Part shown: piece after piece, positions 1-5,602 of the stretch
Numbering within the stretch: position 1 is the stretch's first letter
How the letters are laid out: each line of letters starts with the position of its first letter
Program-made: the position numbers and the translations under genes
Notes under the pieces: generated by a model
The model's input: the letters and a program-made list of their open reading frames with translations, nothing else
Databases searched by the model: none
What the model was told of the DNA's origin: nothing
DNA from: Clostridiales bacterium
Lineage (GTDB): Bacteria; Bacillota; Clostridia; Lachnospirales; Lachnospiraceae
Length of the DNA stretch: 7,642 nucleotides
Direction of reading: 5' to 3'
NCBI GenBank assembly: GCA_019423835.1
Contig: JAHZAR010000057.1
Coordinates: 1-7,642, forward strand

Positions 1-332
1 CAGTGGCGGCTTTCTCCCACACAGCGTACCTGACCCGTCTCACAGTCCAGCACTGTGTACTCTATGGTCATTCTGATTCCATTGTATTCCTTCAGGTTTG
101 TGATGATCCGCACGGTCTCCCCGAAGCGCGTCATGCTCTTGTATTCACAGTGGATGGAAACAACGGGGCTGATAATTCCCTCCGCCTCCATGATGTCGTA
201 TCCCATCCCCATCTGCTCCATCATATGGACTCTGGCTTCCTCGAACCAGCGGATGTAGTTGGAATGGTGGATAATCCCCATCTGATCCGTTTCGTAATAC
301 TGTGTCTTGTGCTCATAAACCTCATATTTCAT
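1..332 (-). CDS. Acyl-CoA thioesterase, hotdog fold (4HBT/YbgC-like), C-terminus cut by window edge
   Basis: The first 110 residues are visible; the frame runs off the left edge without a stop. The N-terminus holds the signature of the 4-hydroxybenzoyl-CoA thioesterase/YbgC group: Y13-E-T-D16-Q-M-G, then H22-H23-S-N25-Y26 and F30-E-E-A-R34. In this family the Asp (here D16) is the catalytic residue and the following His-x-N-Y-x-x-x-F-E-x-A-R helix is the central hotdog helix. Such proteins hydrolyse acyl-CoA thioesters in the cytoplasm; the substrate cannot be told from sequence. The start is ATG at 332-330, preceded by AAAGGAG at 342-348 with a 9-nt spacer. Family members are usually about 130-150 residues, so roughly 20-40 are missing. 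It lies downstream of the ptsH terminator, so it probably has its own promoter. Family assignment is firm; the physiological role is unknown. Confidence 0.88.
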   Translation of the reverse strand, partial: MKYEVYEHKTQYYETDQMGIIHHSNYIRWFEEARVHMMEQMGMGYDIMEAEGIISPVVSIHCEYKSMTRFGETVRIITNLKEYNGIRMTIEYTVLDCETGQVRCVGESRH

Positions 333-418
333 GACATCCCGCTCCTTTCCTGTTTCCGTCATCTTCCTGGTATCATGGCTGTCCCTCAAAAACACACGGC
401 CTGGAGTACATGGTCTGA

Positions 419-448
419 ATCGTACCGCATGAGTCATGCTGTCTTCAA
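419..448 (-). promoter_or_regulatory. Possible weak promoter for the thioesterase gene
   Basis: On the minus strand TTGAAG (443-448) and TACGAT (419-424) are separated by 18 bp. The match to sigma-70/SigA consensus is only moderate. Support comes from context: the strong terminator at 483-517 would otherwise leave the thioesterase gene without a transcript. A 13-bp palindrome at 427-439 lies in the spacer. Confidence 0.3.
427..439. repeat. 13-bp perfect palindrome, possible operator
   Basis: GCATGAGTCATGC is a perfect 6+1+6 inverted repeat located between the two elements of the candidate thioesterase promoter. A repressor dimer bound there would block transcription. This is inference from position and symmetry; no known regulator consensus was recognised. 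Confidence 0.35.
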
Positions 449-482
449 ATACTTCCTCTCCGGAGAAAAGTCAGCACTGGCA

Positions 483-517
483 AAAAGAGAGCGTTGCTGC
501 CAGCAACACTCTCTTTT
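483..517 (-). terminator. Rho-independent terminator after ptsH, symmetrical
   Basis: The arms AAAAGAGAG (483-491) and CTCTCTTTT (509-517) pair perfectly, then one C/A mismatch, then GTTGC (493-497) pairs with GCAAC (503-507) around a 5-nt loop that can close further by T498-A502. Read on the minus strand the stem ends in a run of five T, immediately 16 nt past the ptsH stop codon. The A-tract on the other side means it could also stop plus-strand transcripts. Confidence 0.85.
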
Positions 518-532
518 CTCACGCGTATTCTA

Positions 533-799
533 TTAATTCTCGCCGAGTCCGCTCTCAATCGCTGCGGAGAGAGCCTCCATAGCTGCCTCCTCGTCCTCGC
601 CGTCACAGATCAGATTAATCTCTGTTCCGCACTTGATTCCTGCTGCCATTACATTCAGCACACTCTTTGCAACAATCCTCTTCTCACCGCACTCGATGAT
701 TACGTCGCATTTGAATTTCATAGCCGCCTGGGATAATACTCCGGCTGGTCTTAAATGAAGACCGGATGGGTTCACAACTGTTAATTTTTTAGATAACAT
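533..799 (-). CDS. ptsH: HPr, phosphocarrier protein of the PTS
   Basis: This 88-residue protein has the full length of HPr, the cytoplasmic phosphocarrier that takes phosphate from enzyme I and passes it to sugar-specific IIA domains. The active-site loop is G13-L-H15-L-R17-P18-A19-G20; His15 is the residue phosphorylated by enzyme I and Arg17 assists. The regulatory site A44-K45-S46 is also present; in Firmicutes Ser46 is phosphorylated by HPr kinase/phosphorylase and HPr(Ser-P) is the CcpA co-repressor, so this copy should serve both transport and catabolite control. Residues 16 and 20 are Leu and Gly rather than the usual Ala and Thr of G-x-H-A-R-P-A-T. The ATG at 799 has GAGGAG at 808-813, spacer 8 nt. 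No enzyme I gene is next to it. It may be the main HPr or a second paralogue; the window cannot decide. Confidence 0.95.
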   Translation of the reverse strand: MLSKKLTVVNPSGLHLRPAGVLSQAAMKFKCDVIIECGEKRIVAKSVLNVMAAGIKCGTEINLICDGEDEEAAMEALSAAIESGLGEN

Positions 800-861
800 A
801 AGCTCTTCTCCTCTACTGTTTCATTTCCTAAGAGTGCCATGACTCCTCGTCTGATATGAGA

Positions 862-890
862 ATTTTATTACAATTTTTCCTCTGTGTCAA
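862..890 (-). promoter_or_regulatory. ptsH promoter, near-consensus SigA type
   Basis: On the minus strand TTGACA (885-890, perfect -35) is followed by 17 bp and TAAAAT (862-867, five of six matches to -10). The predicted start of transcription is near 855, giving a leader of about 56 nt. The -35 box lies only 15 bp beyond the metH stop codon. Confidence 0.85.
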
Positions 891-905
891 GTACGCTTTC
901 GTATG

Positions 906-3395
906 CTATCCAATGACTTTCTGGGCATAATTTACAGATGCCATGGCATCTCTGCAGTAGGCGTCCGCTCCGATAGAATCAGCATATTCGGGAGTCAGAA
1001 CTGCGCCTCCCACCATGACTTTTGCCCAGCCTGCCTCCTTCCTGAGAAGACGGATTGTCTCCTCCATGCTGGGCACTGTGGTAGTCATCAGAGCGCTCAG
1101 TCCCACGAGAGGCGCACGGCGCTTTACCGTCTCCTCTGCAATCCGTTCAGGCGGCACATCCTTTCCCAGATCCACTACCTCATAGCTGTAGTTTTCCAGA
1201 AGCACCTTTACAATGTTTTTCCCTATATCGTGAATATCTCCCCTGACGGTTGCAAGGATAATCACTCCCTTTTTGGCCTGGCTCTTCCCTGAGCCCGCCA
1301 TGGCCGCCTTGAGCACCTCAAAAGCAGCCTTGGCCGCCTCTGCACTCATGAGGAGCTGGGGGAGAAACACAGTTCCCTGCTCAAAGCCCTTCCCCACATA
1401 ATCCAGAGCCGGAATCATACAGGCATTGATCACCTCAAGAGGGGAAGTCTCCTTTAAGGCAGCCGCGGCCGCTCTGGCCGCCTGATCCTTCAGCCCGCGG
1501 ACCACACTTTCCCAGAGCTGTGCCTGACTTTTCTGGCCTTCTTCTGCCGTTTTCTCCGATGCAGCGTCCCCTTTATCCTGGGCGGTATCTGAAGGCTGTG
1601 GTTTTATCTGTCCCCCAAAGGCACTGATATAATCGCCGCAGTTTTCATCCAGAGCAGCCAGAGCACGGAAGCTGCGCCAGGAGCGCATCATGGCCTCGGA
1701 GCCGGGGTTGATGATGGCCGCATTCAGACCATTCATCATGGCCATTGTAAAAAAGGCGGCATTGATATTCTCTCTCTGGGGAAGGCCAAAAGAGACATTG
1801 GATACCCCGAGAATGGTTTTCCCGTGAAGTTCATCCCTGACCCGTCTTACTGCTTCCAGCGTGGTCAGTGCTCCCTGGCTGTCTGAGCTTATCGTCATAC
1901 AGAGTGTATCGATCAAAATGTCCTTTTTGTCAATTCCGTACTGAGCAGCCCTCCTGTAAATTTTTTCTGCCACCCTGATCCTGCCGTCAGCTGTGTCAGG
2001 GATTCCACCCTCATCCAGAGTCAGGGCCACTACAACTCCTCCGTATTTTTTTACCAGAGGGAAGATGGCATCCATGCTCTCGGCCTTTCCGTTTACGGAG
2101 TTAATGAGCGGCTTCCCATTGTAAATCCGCATAGCTCTCTCCATCGCCTCGATATTCGAGGTGTCGATTTGCAGCGGCAGGTCCAGAATGCTCTGAAGCT
2201 CTCTCACCGCCTCCTCCATCATGGACGGCTCGTCAATCTCAGGAAGACCCACATTGACATCCAAAACCTGTGCGCCGTGATCCTGCTGTATCACTCCCTC
2301 CCTGAGAATGTACTCCATGTCGTGATCCCGCAGAGCCTGTTTAAACTTCGACTTTCCGGTCGGGTTGATGCGCTCCCCGATAATCACCGGATCCGACGCG
2401 ATCTCCACCAGCTGGGAGTAGGAGGTGATAACCGTTTCTGTCTTTGGCTGCGGGAGCTTCTGCTTCTTCTCCCGGCATGCCAGGCAGAGCCTTCTTATAT
2501 ATTCCGGCGTAGTACCACAGCAGCCGCCTACAATGGACGCTCCCATGTCCACAATCTCAGCCATGGTTCCGGCAAACTGTTCCTCGTCTATATCGTATAC
2601 AGTCCTGCCCTCCACGCTTCTGGGCAGACCCGCATTGGGATTTACGATAACAGGAACAGACGCATACTGTACAAACTCCCTGACAAATTCTTTCATCTGC
2701 ACTGGTCCCAGACCGCAGTTAATCCCTACTGCATCTACTCCCAGCCCTTCCAGAAGAGCGATCACCGTGCGGGGCGTACCGCCGGTCAGGAGCTTGCCCT
2801 TCTCATCAAAGATCGTTGTGGCAAAAACAGGCAGATCCGCCTGCTCCCCGGGGATGCCGTCCTCTGCCAGAGCCTCTTTGACACCCAGAACAGCAGCCTT
2901 CAGCTCATAGCTGTCGCTCATCGTCTCGACAAGAACTAAATCCACCCCCGCGCGAATTCCGATTCCGGCAGCCTCCCGGTAAATCTCCACCGCTGTTTCA
3001 AAATCCAGATCTCCCATAGGCTTTAAAAGCCTGCCTGTCGGCCCCAGATCCAGGGCAATGTACCCGTGGCCTGCCAAAGCCACCGCCTCCCTGGCATTCC
3101 TGACAGCCGCCTCTATGATTTCTCTTAAGCTGAATTCCGTGTTCTCATTGAACTTTAACCGGTTGGCCCCAAAGGTATTGGTATTGATAATGTCGCAGCC
3201 TGCATCAAGGTAATCCCTGTGCAGCTTTACGATCACTTCGGGGCGGCGGATATTCCAGGTTTCCGGCAGCTCTCCCGGCTTTAACCCGGCCGCCTGCAAA
3301 AGGCTCCCTGTCCCTCCGTCAAAAAACAGAATCCTCTCTGCCAGCTCATGAAGGAGTCTGCTCTTTTTCCCTGTCTGTCTGTCTGCTATGCTCAT
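906..3395 (-). CDS. metH: B12-dependent methionine synthase, short form without reactivation domain
   Basis: Transfers the methyl group of 5-methyl-THF via cobalamin to homocysteine, giving methionine and THF in the cytoplasm. Domains in the 829-residue protein from the ATG at 3395: homocysteine methyltransferase at about 15-310, with zinc ligands C227 (GINCGLGP) and C292-C293 (GGCCGTTPEY); pterin-binding domain about 335-600, starting near IIGERINPTG; a polar linker about 600-625 (rich in Q, D, K, E, S); the cobalamin cap helices about 630-700 (FLPQLLMSAEAAK); and the Rossmann cobalamin domain about 707-829, with D720-I-H722-D-I-G725, H722 being the lower cobalt ligand, plus SALMTTT and GG at 796-797. 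It ends there, whereas E. coli MetH (about 1230 residues) continues into an AdoMet-binding reactivation domain; that domain is the gene just upstream. I prefer ATG 3395, with AGGAG at 3407-3411 and an 11-nt spacer; a GTG at 3407 adds four residues but has no room for a ribosome binding site. Its start is 19 nt past the neighbour's stop. Confidence 0.95.
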   Translation of the reverse strand: MSIADRQTGKKSRLLHELAERILFFDGGTGSLLQAAGLKPGELPETWNIRRPEVIVKLHRDYLDAGCDIINTNTFGANRLKFNENTEFSLREIIEAAVRNAREAVALAGHGYIALDLGPTGRLLKPMGDLDFETAVEIYREAAGIGIRAGVDLVLVETMSDSYELKAAVLGVKEALAEDGIPGEQADLPVFATTIFDEKGKLLTGGTPRTVIALLEGLGVDAVGINCGLGPVQMKEFVREFVQYASVPVIVNPNAGLPRSVEGRTVYDIDEEQFAGTMAEIVDMGASIVGGCCGTTPEYIRRLCLACREKKQKLPQPKTETVITSYSQLVEIASDPVIIGERINPTGKSKFKQALRDHDMEYILREGVIQQDHGAQVLDVNVGLPEIDEPSMMEEAVRELQSILDLPLQIDTSNIEAMERAMRIYNGKPLINSVNGKAESMDAIFPLVKKYGGVVVALTLDEGGIPDTADGRIRVAEKIYRRAAQYGIDKKDILIDTLCMTISSDSQGALTTLEAVRRVRDELHGKTILGVSNVSFGLPQRENINAAFFTMAMMNGLNAAIINPGSEAMMRSWRSFRALAALDENCGDYISAFGGQIKPQPSDTAQDKGDAASEKTAEEGQKSQAQLWESVVRGLKDQAARAAAAALKETSPLEVINACMIPALDYVGKGFEQGTVFLPQLLMSAEAAKAAFEVLKAAMAGSGKSQAKKGVIILATVRGDIHDIGKNIVKVLLENYSYEVVDLGKDVPPERIAEETVKRRAPLVGLSALMTTTVPSMEETIRLLRKEAGWAKVMVGGAVLTPEYADSIGADAYCRDAMASVNYAQKVIG

Positions 3396-3406
3396 ATCTC
3401 CCTGCA

Positions 3407-3411
3407 CTCCT
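3407..3411 (-). promoter_or_regulatory. Ribosome binding site that decides the metH start
   Basis: AGGAG on the minus strand, 11 nt ahead of ATG 3395. It overlaps the alternative GTG start at 3407-3405, which argues against the GTG. A second purine run, AGGGAG, lies only 2 nt before the ATG and is too close to serve. Confidence 0.6.
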
Positions 3412-3414
3412 GTC

Positions 3415-4239
3415 TTAGCAACTTTTGTTGTCTGTGTCTGTTATCTGTATCTGCCCTCTGTCCGGCTGTGCGCCTTCCCCCCTGGCCTTCAGAGGCTCCG
3501 GTCTCTCCCGGTACATGCAGTCCTCCTTCTTACAGACCTCACAGCCGCGGCCTCCTGCTGCGCCTGGCTGTGGGCAGGCCTCCCTGCTGAGTCCGATAAC
3601 GGCTGTCACCGATTTCGACGGCATCATAAGAAGGCTGTCCGTCAGTGTGATTCCCGTCCTCTTTTCCAGCTCCAGAGCCGACGCAAAGGAACGCTGATAT
3701 TCCAGAGAGAAATCACCATAGCCGGGGCTGAAGCGGGGGCGCACAAACAGCCCTCTTTTCCCGAACTCCTCCGCCAGCCGCCTGTTTTCCAGATTGCAGT
3801 AGGCCTCGATCATGGCGGCTGCCGCAGCCTGCATCACAACTGCACGGCTCATCTTGATGACGCTGTAGCGGCGAAGAAGCAGATCCACCCCTGCCCCCAG
3901 CGTAGCTCCAAACAGGAATACCCGGTGACATCCCTCCAGATTCTTTCTCAGGCTCTCGCTCCTTGCCTGAAAGCAGGTAAAATCAAGGGAGCCGTCCTGC
4001 ATGATGGAAAATGGGTATTCCCGTCCATAAAACCGGGGAGACAGGCAGCCGGCAAGCTCTTCGATACAGCTCTCCACAAGCTCCTCCTCTCTCCTCTCAG
4101 GGCGTTCTCCCCTGTAGCCCAGGTAACGGCAGATTTCCCTGCGGTTTGCCGATTCCGCAATCTGCATTTCCAGCGTCCTGCCCTTCCATACCTGTTCTTT
4201 TTTTCCTCTCTCTGTCTGTTTTTCTGTGTCCTTTTCCAT
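3415..4239 (-). CDS. Stand-alone methionine synthase reactivation (AdoMet-binding) domain protein
   Basis: The 274-residue frame matches the MetH activation domain, which binds S-adenosylmethionine and remethylates oxidised cobalamin on MetH with an electron donor. The key motif is R169-F-S-P-G-Y-G-D176, counterpart of the R-x-A-P-G-Y AdoMet loop of E. coli MetH, followed by TGITLTDSLLMMPSKSVTAVIGLS at about 195-218, counterpart of its T-E-S-x-A-M-x-P segment. Thermotoga maritima TM0269 is a known free-standing example beside a short MetH. A cysteine cluster follows the domain: C222, then C233-x2-C236-x4-C241-M-Y-R, and a polar tail to 274. The true start is uncertain: ATG 4239 has only a weak GGCGGA before it and gives a 24-residue, highly charged, CTGT-repeat-encoded leader, whereas ATG 4167 has AGGA with an 8-nt spacer and starts just ahead of the usual N-R-x-E-x-x-R-Y-L-G-Y beginning, giving 250 residues. 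It sits between metF and metH on the same strand, so it very likely services this MetH. Confidence 0.88.
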   Translation of the reverse strand: MEKDTEKQTERGKKEQVWKGRTLEMQIAESANRREICRYLGYRGERPERREEELVESCIEELAGCLSPRFYGREYPFSIMQDGSLDFTCFQARSESLRKNLEGCHRVFLFGATLGAGVDLLLRRYSVIKMSRAVVMQAAAAAMIEAYCNLENRRLAEEFGKRGLFVRPRFSPGYGDFSLEYQRSFASALELEKRTGITLTDSLLMMPSKSVTAVIGLSREACPQPGAAGGRGCEVCKKEDCMYRERPEPLKARGEGAQPDRGQIQITDTDNKSC

Positions 4240-4345
4240 TTTTCCGCCGCTCTCTGCTCCATAGCTGCCCTGTCCTCTCCCCTGGCCGGCAGTCTTTACC
4301 GCCGCTGCTATCCTGCCTTTTGCCGTGTGACGCCCGCTCTGCAGG

Positions 4346-4361
4346 AAGGGGACGTTCCCTT
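4346..4361. repeat. Short REP-like palindrome in the metF-reactivator gap
   Basis: AAGGG (4346-4350) and CCCTT (4357-4361) flank GACGTT, making a small hairpin on either strand. It lies in the 160-nt gap after the metF stop, otherwise free of recognisable genes. Short GGGGAC-GTTCCC-type palindromes of this look are often dispersed intergenic repeats, but one copy cannot prove that. It has no T-tract and is not a convincing terminator. Confidence 0.35.
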
Positions 4362-4399
4362 ATGATTCCCGATAAATCTGTAAAAAATCTTTTAACCCG

Positions 4400-5257
4400 T
4401 TACAAAATCTCTGAAAGACTGTTTTTGATCTGCTCCGCCACATCCGGCTTGTTCATGGAATAGACATGGATGCCGTTTACATGATTTGCAATCAAGTCGA
4501 TAATCTGCTCTGTTGCATAGGCAATTCCCGCCTGCTTCATCGCAGCCGGATTATCGCCGAACCGGTCGACAATAGCCTTGAATCTGGCTGGAAGATACGT
4601 TCCGGACATCCTGCAGATCCGGGCAATCTGCCCGGCATTGGTTACAGGCATAATTCCGGCTACCACAGGAACTGTAATGCCCCTCTCCCGAATGCGGTAA
4701 AGGTAGTTGTACAGAATGTTATTGTCAAAAAACATCTGGGTGGTCACAAAGTCACAGCCCGCATCCACCTTTTCCCTCAGGTGCTCAATATCCTCTGTCT
4801 TGTTGGCAGATTCCACATGTCCCTCAGGATAGCAGGCAGCTCCGATACAGAAGTCCCCGTCAAATCCGCGGATCTCCCGGATTAGCTCAGACGCATACCT
4901 GTAGTCGTGAGCCAGAGGGCCGCCCTCGGGAATGTCACCCCGGAGCGCCAGAACATTCTCGATCCCATGAGCTTTCAGCTCTCTCAAAACACGGTGCACT
5001 TCCTCCTTTGTGGACGAAACGCAGGTCAGGTGGGCCAGGGCATTCACTCCCTGGTTCCTGATACTGGAGGCAATATCGACTGTATATTTGCTCGTACCTC
5101 CTCCTGCTCCGTAGGTGACACTCATAAAAGCCGGCTTCAGCCTCGCAATCCTGATGGCTGCTGCTTCCACGGAATCATATTTATCTTCTGCCTTTGGGGG
5201 AAACACCTCAAAGGAGAGAGTCGGCTTCCCCTGCGCTAAAATGTCTTTGATCTTCAT
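4400..5257 (-). CDS. metF: Methylenetetrahydrofolate reductase
   Basis: This flavoprotein reduces 5,10-methylene-THF to 5-methyl-THF, the methyl donor for MetH. The 285-residue length fits the bacterial MetF family. Motifs in order: S-F-E17-V-F-P-P-K, where the Glu is the conserved acid for folate reduction; V48-T-Y-G-A-G-G; A-L-R-G-D108 near the FAD; A141-C-Y-P-E-G-H; T173-Q-M-F-F-D178; G201-I-M-P; and the C-terminal G-I-H-V-Y-S-M-N-K (262-270). The start is ATG 5257, with GGAGG at 5269-5273 and an 11-nt spacer. The frame stays open upstream to 5440, but that extra segment crosses the promoter, is lysine-rich and lacks family similarity, so I exclude it. It is the first gene of a three-gene operon with the reactivation protein and metH. 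No MetV-type partner, as found with MetF of some acetogens, is present. Confidence 0.95.
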   Translation of the reverse strand: MKIKDILAQGKPTLSFEVFPPKAEDKYDSVEAAAIRIARLKPAFMSVTYGAGGGTSKYTVDIASSIRNQGVNALAHLTCVSSTKEEVHRVLRELKAHGIENVLALRGDIPEGGPLAHDYRYASELIREIRGFDGDFCIGAACYPEGHVESANKTEDIEHLREKVDAGCDFVTTQMFFDNNILYNYLYRIRERGITVPVVAGIMPVTNAGQIARICRMSGTYLPARFKAIVDRFGDNPAAMKQAGIAYATEQIIDLIANHVNGIHVYSMNKPDVAEQIKNSLSEIL

Positions 5258-5402
5258 CCTTCTAAATACCTCCGTTTCCTCTGCTCCTTTGAGGAGGCCG
5301 AGTTTTCTGCTTTTCTTTTTCTTCTCGTTCACTGAAACCGATGCACATTCAGGACCTTCCGGCAGAATTCTGAATTGTAACTTCACATTCAGCTGTGAGA
5401 TT
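5258..5402 (-). promoter_or_regulatory. metF leader with possible ribosome-binding-site sequestration
   Basis: The predicted leader is about 145 nt. CCTCC (minus strand, 5293-5297) can pair with the metF ribosome binding site GGAGG (5269-5273), while the same stretch can alternatively form a local hairpin CTCCT-CAA-AGGAG (5284-5296). These pairings exclude each other, as in a translation switch. I found no SAM-riboswitch (S-box), T-box or cobalamin-riboswitch core motifs, so any switch would be of another kind. The pairing may be chance, since purine-rich ribosome binding sites pair easily. Confidence 0.3.
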
Positions 5403-5408
5403 TCTGTA

Positions 5409-5437
5409 AGTATAGCACAGGATTGACAAAATTTCCA
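5409..5437 (-). promoter_or_regulatory. metF operon promoter, extended -10
   Basis: On the minus strand TGC-TATACT (5409-5417) gives an extended -10 with five of six core matches. A weak -35, TGGAAA (5432-5437), lies 17 bp upstream. Transcription would start near 5402. One copy of the ATTGACAAA repeat lies between the two boxes. Confidence 0.6.
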
Positions 5438-5454
5438 CAATTTATATTGACAAA
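5422..5454. repeat. Paired 9-bp direct repeat ATTGACAAA, possible operator
   Basis: Identical copies at 5422-5430 and 5446-5454 start 24 bp apart. The first lies between the -10 and -35 of the metF promoter and the second just upstream of the -35. That spacing is a little over two helical turns, so both face nearly the same side of DNA. A regulator site is inferred from position only. Confidence 0.35.
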
Positions 5455-5479
5455 TCTTTCACATTTTTTCGAATTTTTC

Positions 5480-5507
5480 TTGCATTCCTGCCAATCTGTG
5501 GTAGAAT
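5480..5507 (+). promoter_or_regulatory. Promoter of the PfoR-like gene, extended -10
   Basis: TTGCAT (5480-5485), a 16-bp spacer, and TAGAAT (5502-5507) preceded by TGG form an extended -10 promoter on the plus strand. The start of transcription would be near 5514, leaving a leader of about 89 nt. A small hairpin ACTGT-AAG-ACAGT (5560-5572) lies in that leader just before the ribosome binding site. Confidence 0.6.
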
Positions 5508-5602
5508 ACGGTAACTGTTTTGCTCGACAGATTTTTAACAATCTCGTCTGCACATTGTGACTGTAAGACAGTTTCAAAATTTTCACAGGAGGATTCACAC
5601 CA

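Noticed and set aside
887..905. Small hairpin GTACG-CTTT-CGTAT just past metH as a terminator
   Set aside because: The stem is about 5 bp with a G-T pair, no T-run follows on the minus strand, and it overlaps the ptsH -35 box.
2169..2939. 256-codon open frame on the plus strand
   Set aside because: It is antisense to the metH homocysteine and pterin domains, has no family motif and no convincing ribosome binding site.
3388..4365. 325-codon open frame on the plus strand
   Set aside because: It lies opposite the reactivation protein, whose family motifs are clear on the minus strand. Its translation is a low-complexity Pro/Ser/Leu/Cys mix without any domain.
5332..5347. Possible CcpA cre site near TGAAACCGATGCAC
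   Set aside because: The right half fails the consensus at its last three positions and the site lies inside the metF leader rather than at the promoter.
5258..5402. SAM riboswitch (S-box), T-box or cobalamin riboswitch ahead of metF
   Set aside because: None of the conserved core sequences of these elements is present on the minus strand and no terminator hairpin lies before the metF start.
5258..5440. 61-residue N-terminal extension of MetF
   Set aside because: It would start upstream of the likely transcription start, contains a lysine-rich run unlike MetF, and a good ribosome binding site serves ATG 5257, where homology begins.
5463..5477. CodY-like box around TTTTTTCGAATTTTT
   Set aside because: At least four of the fourteen defined positions differ from AATTTTCNGAAAATT; AT-rich promoter DNA gives such matches by chance.
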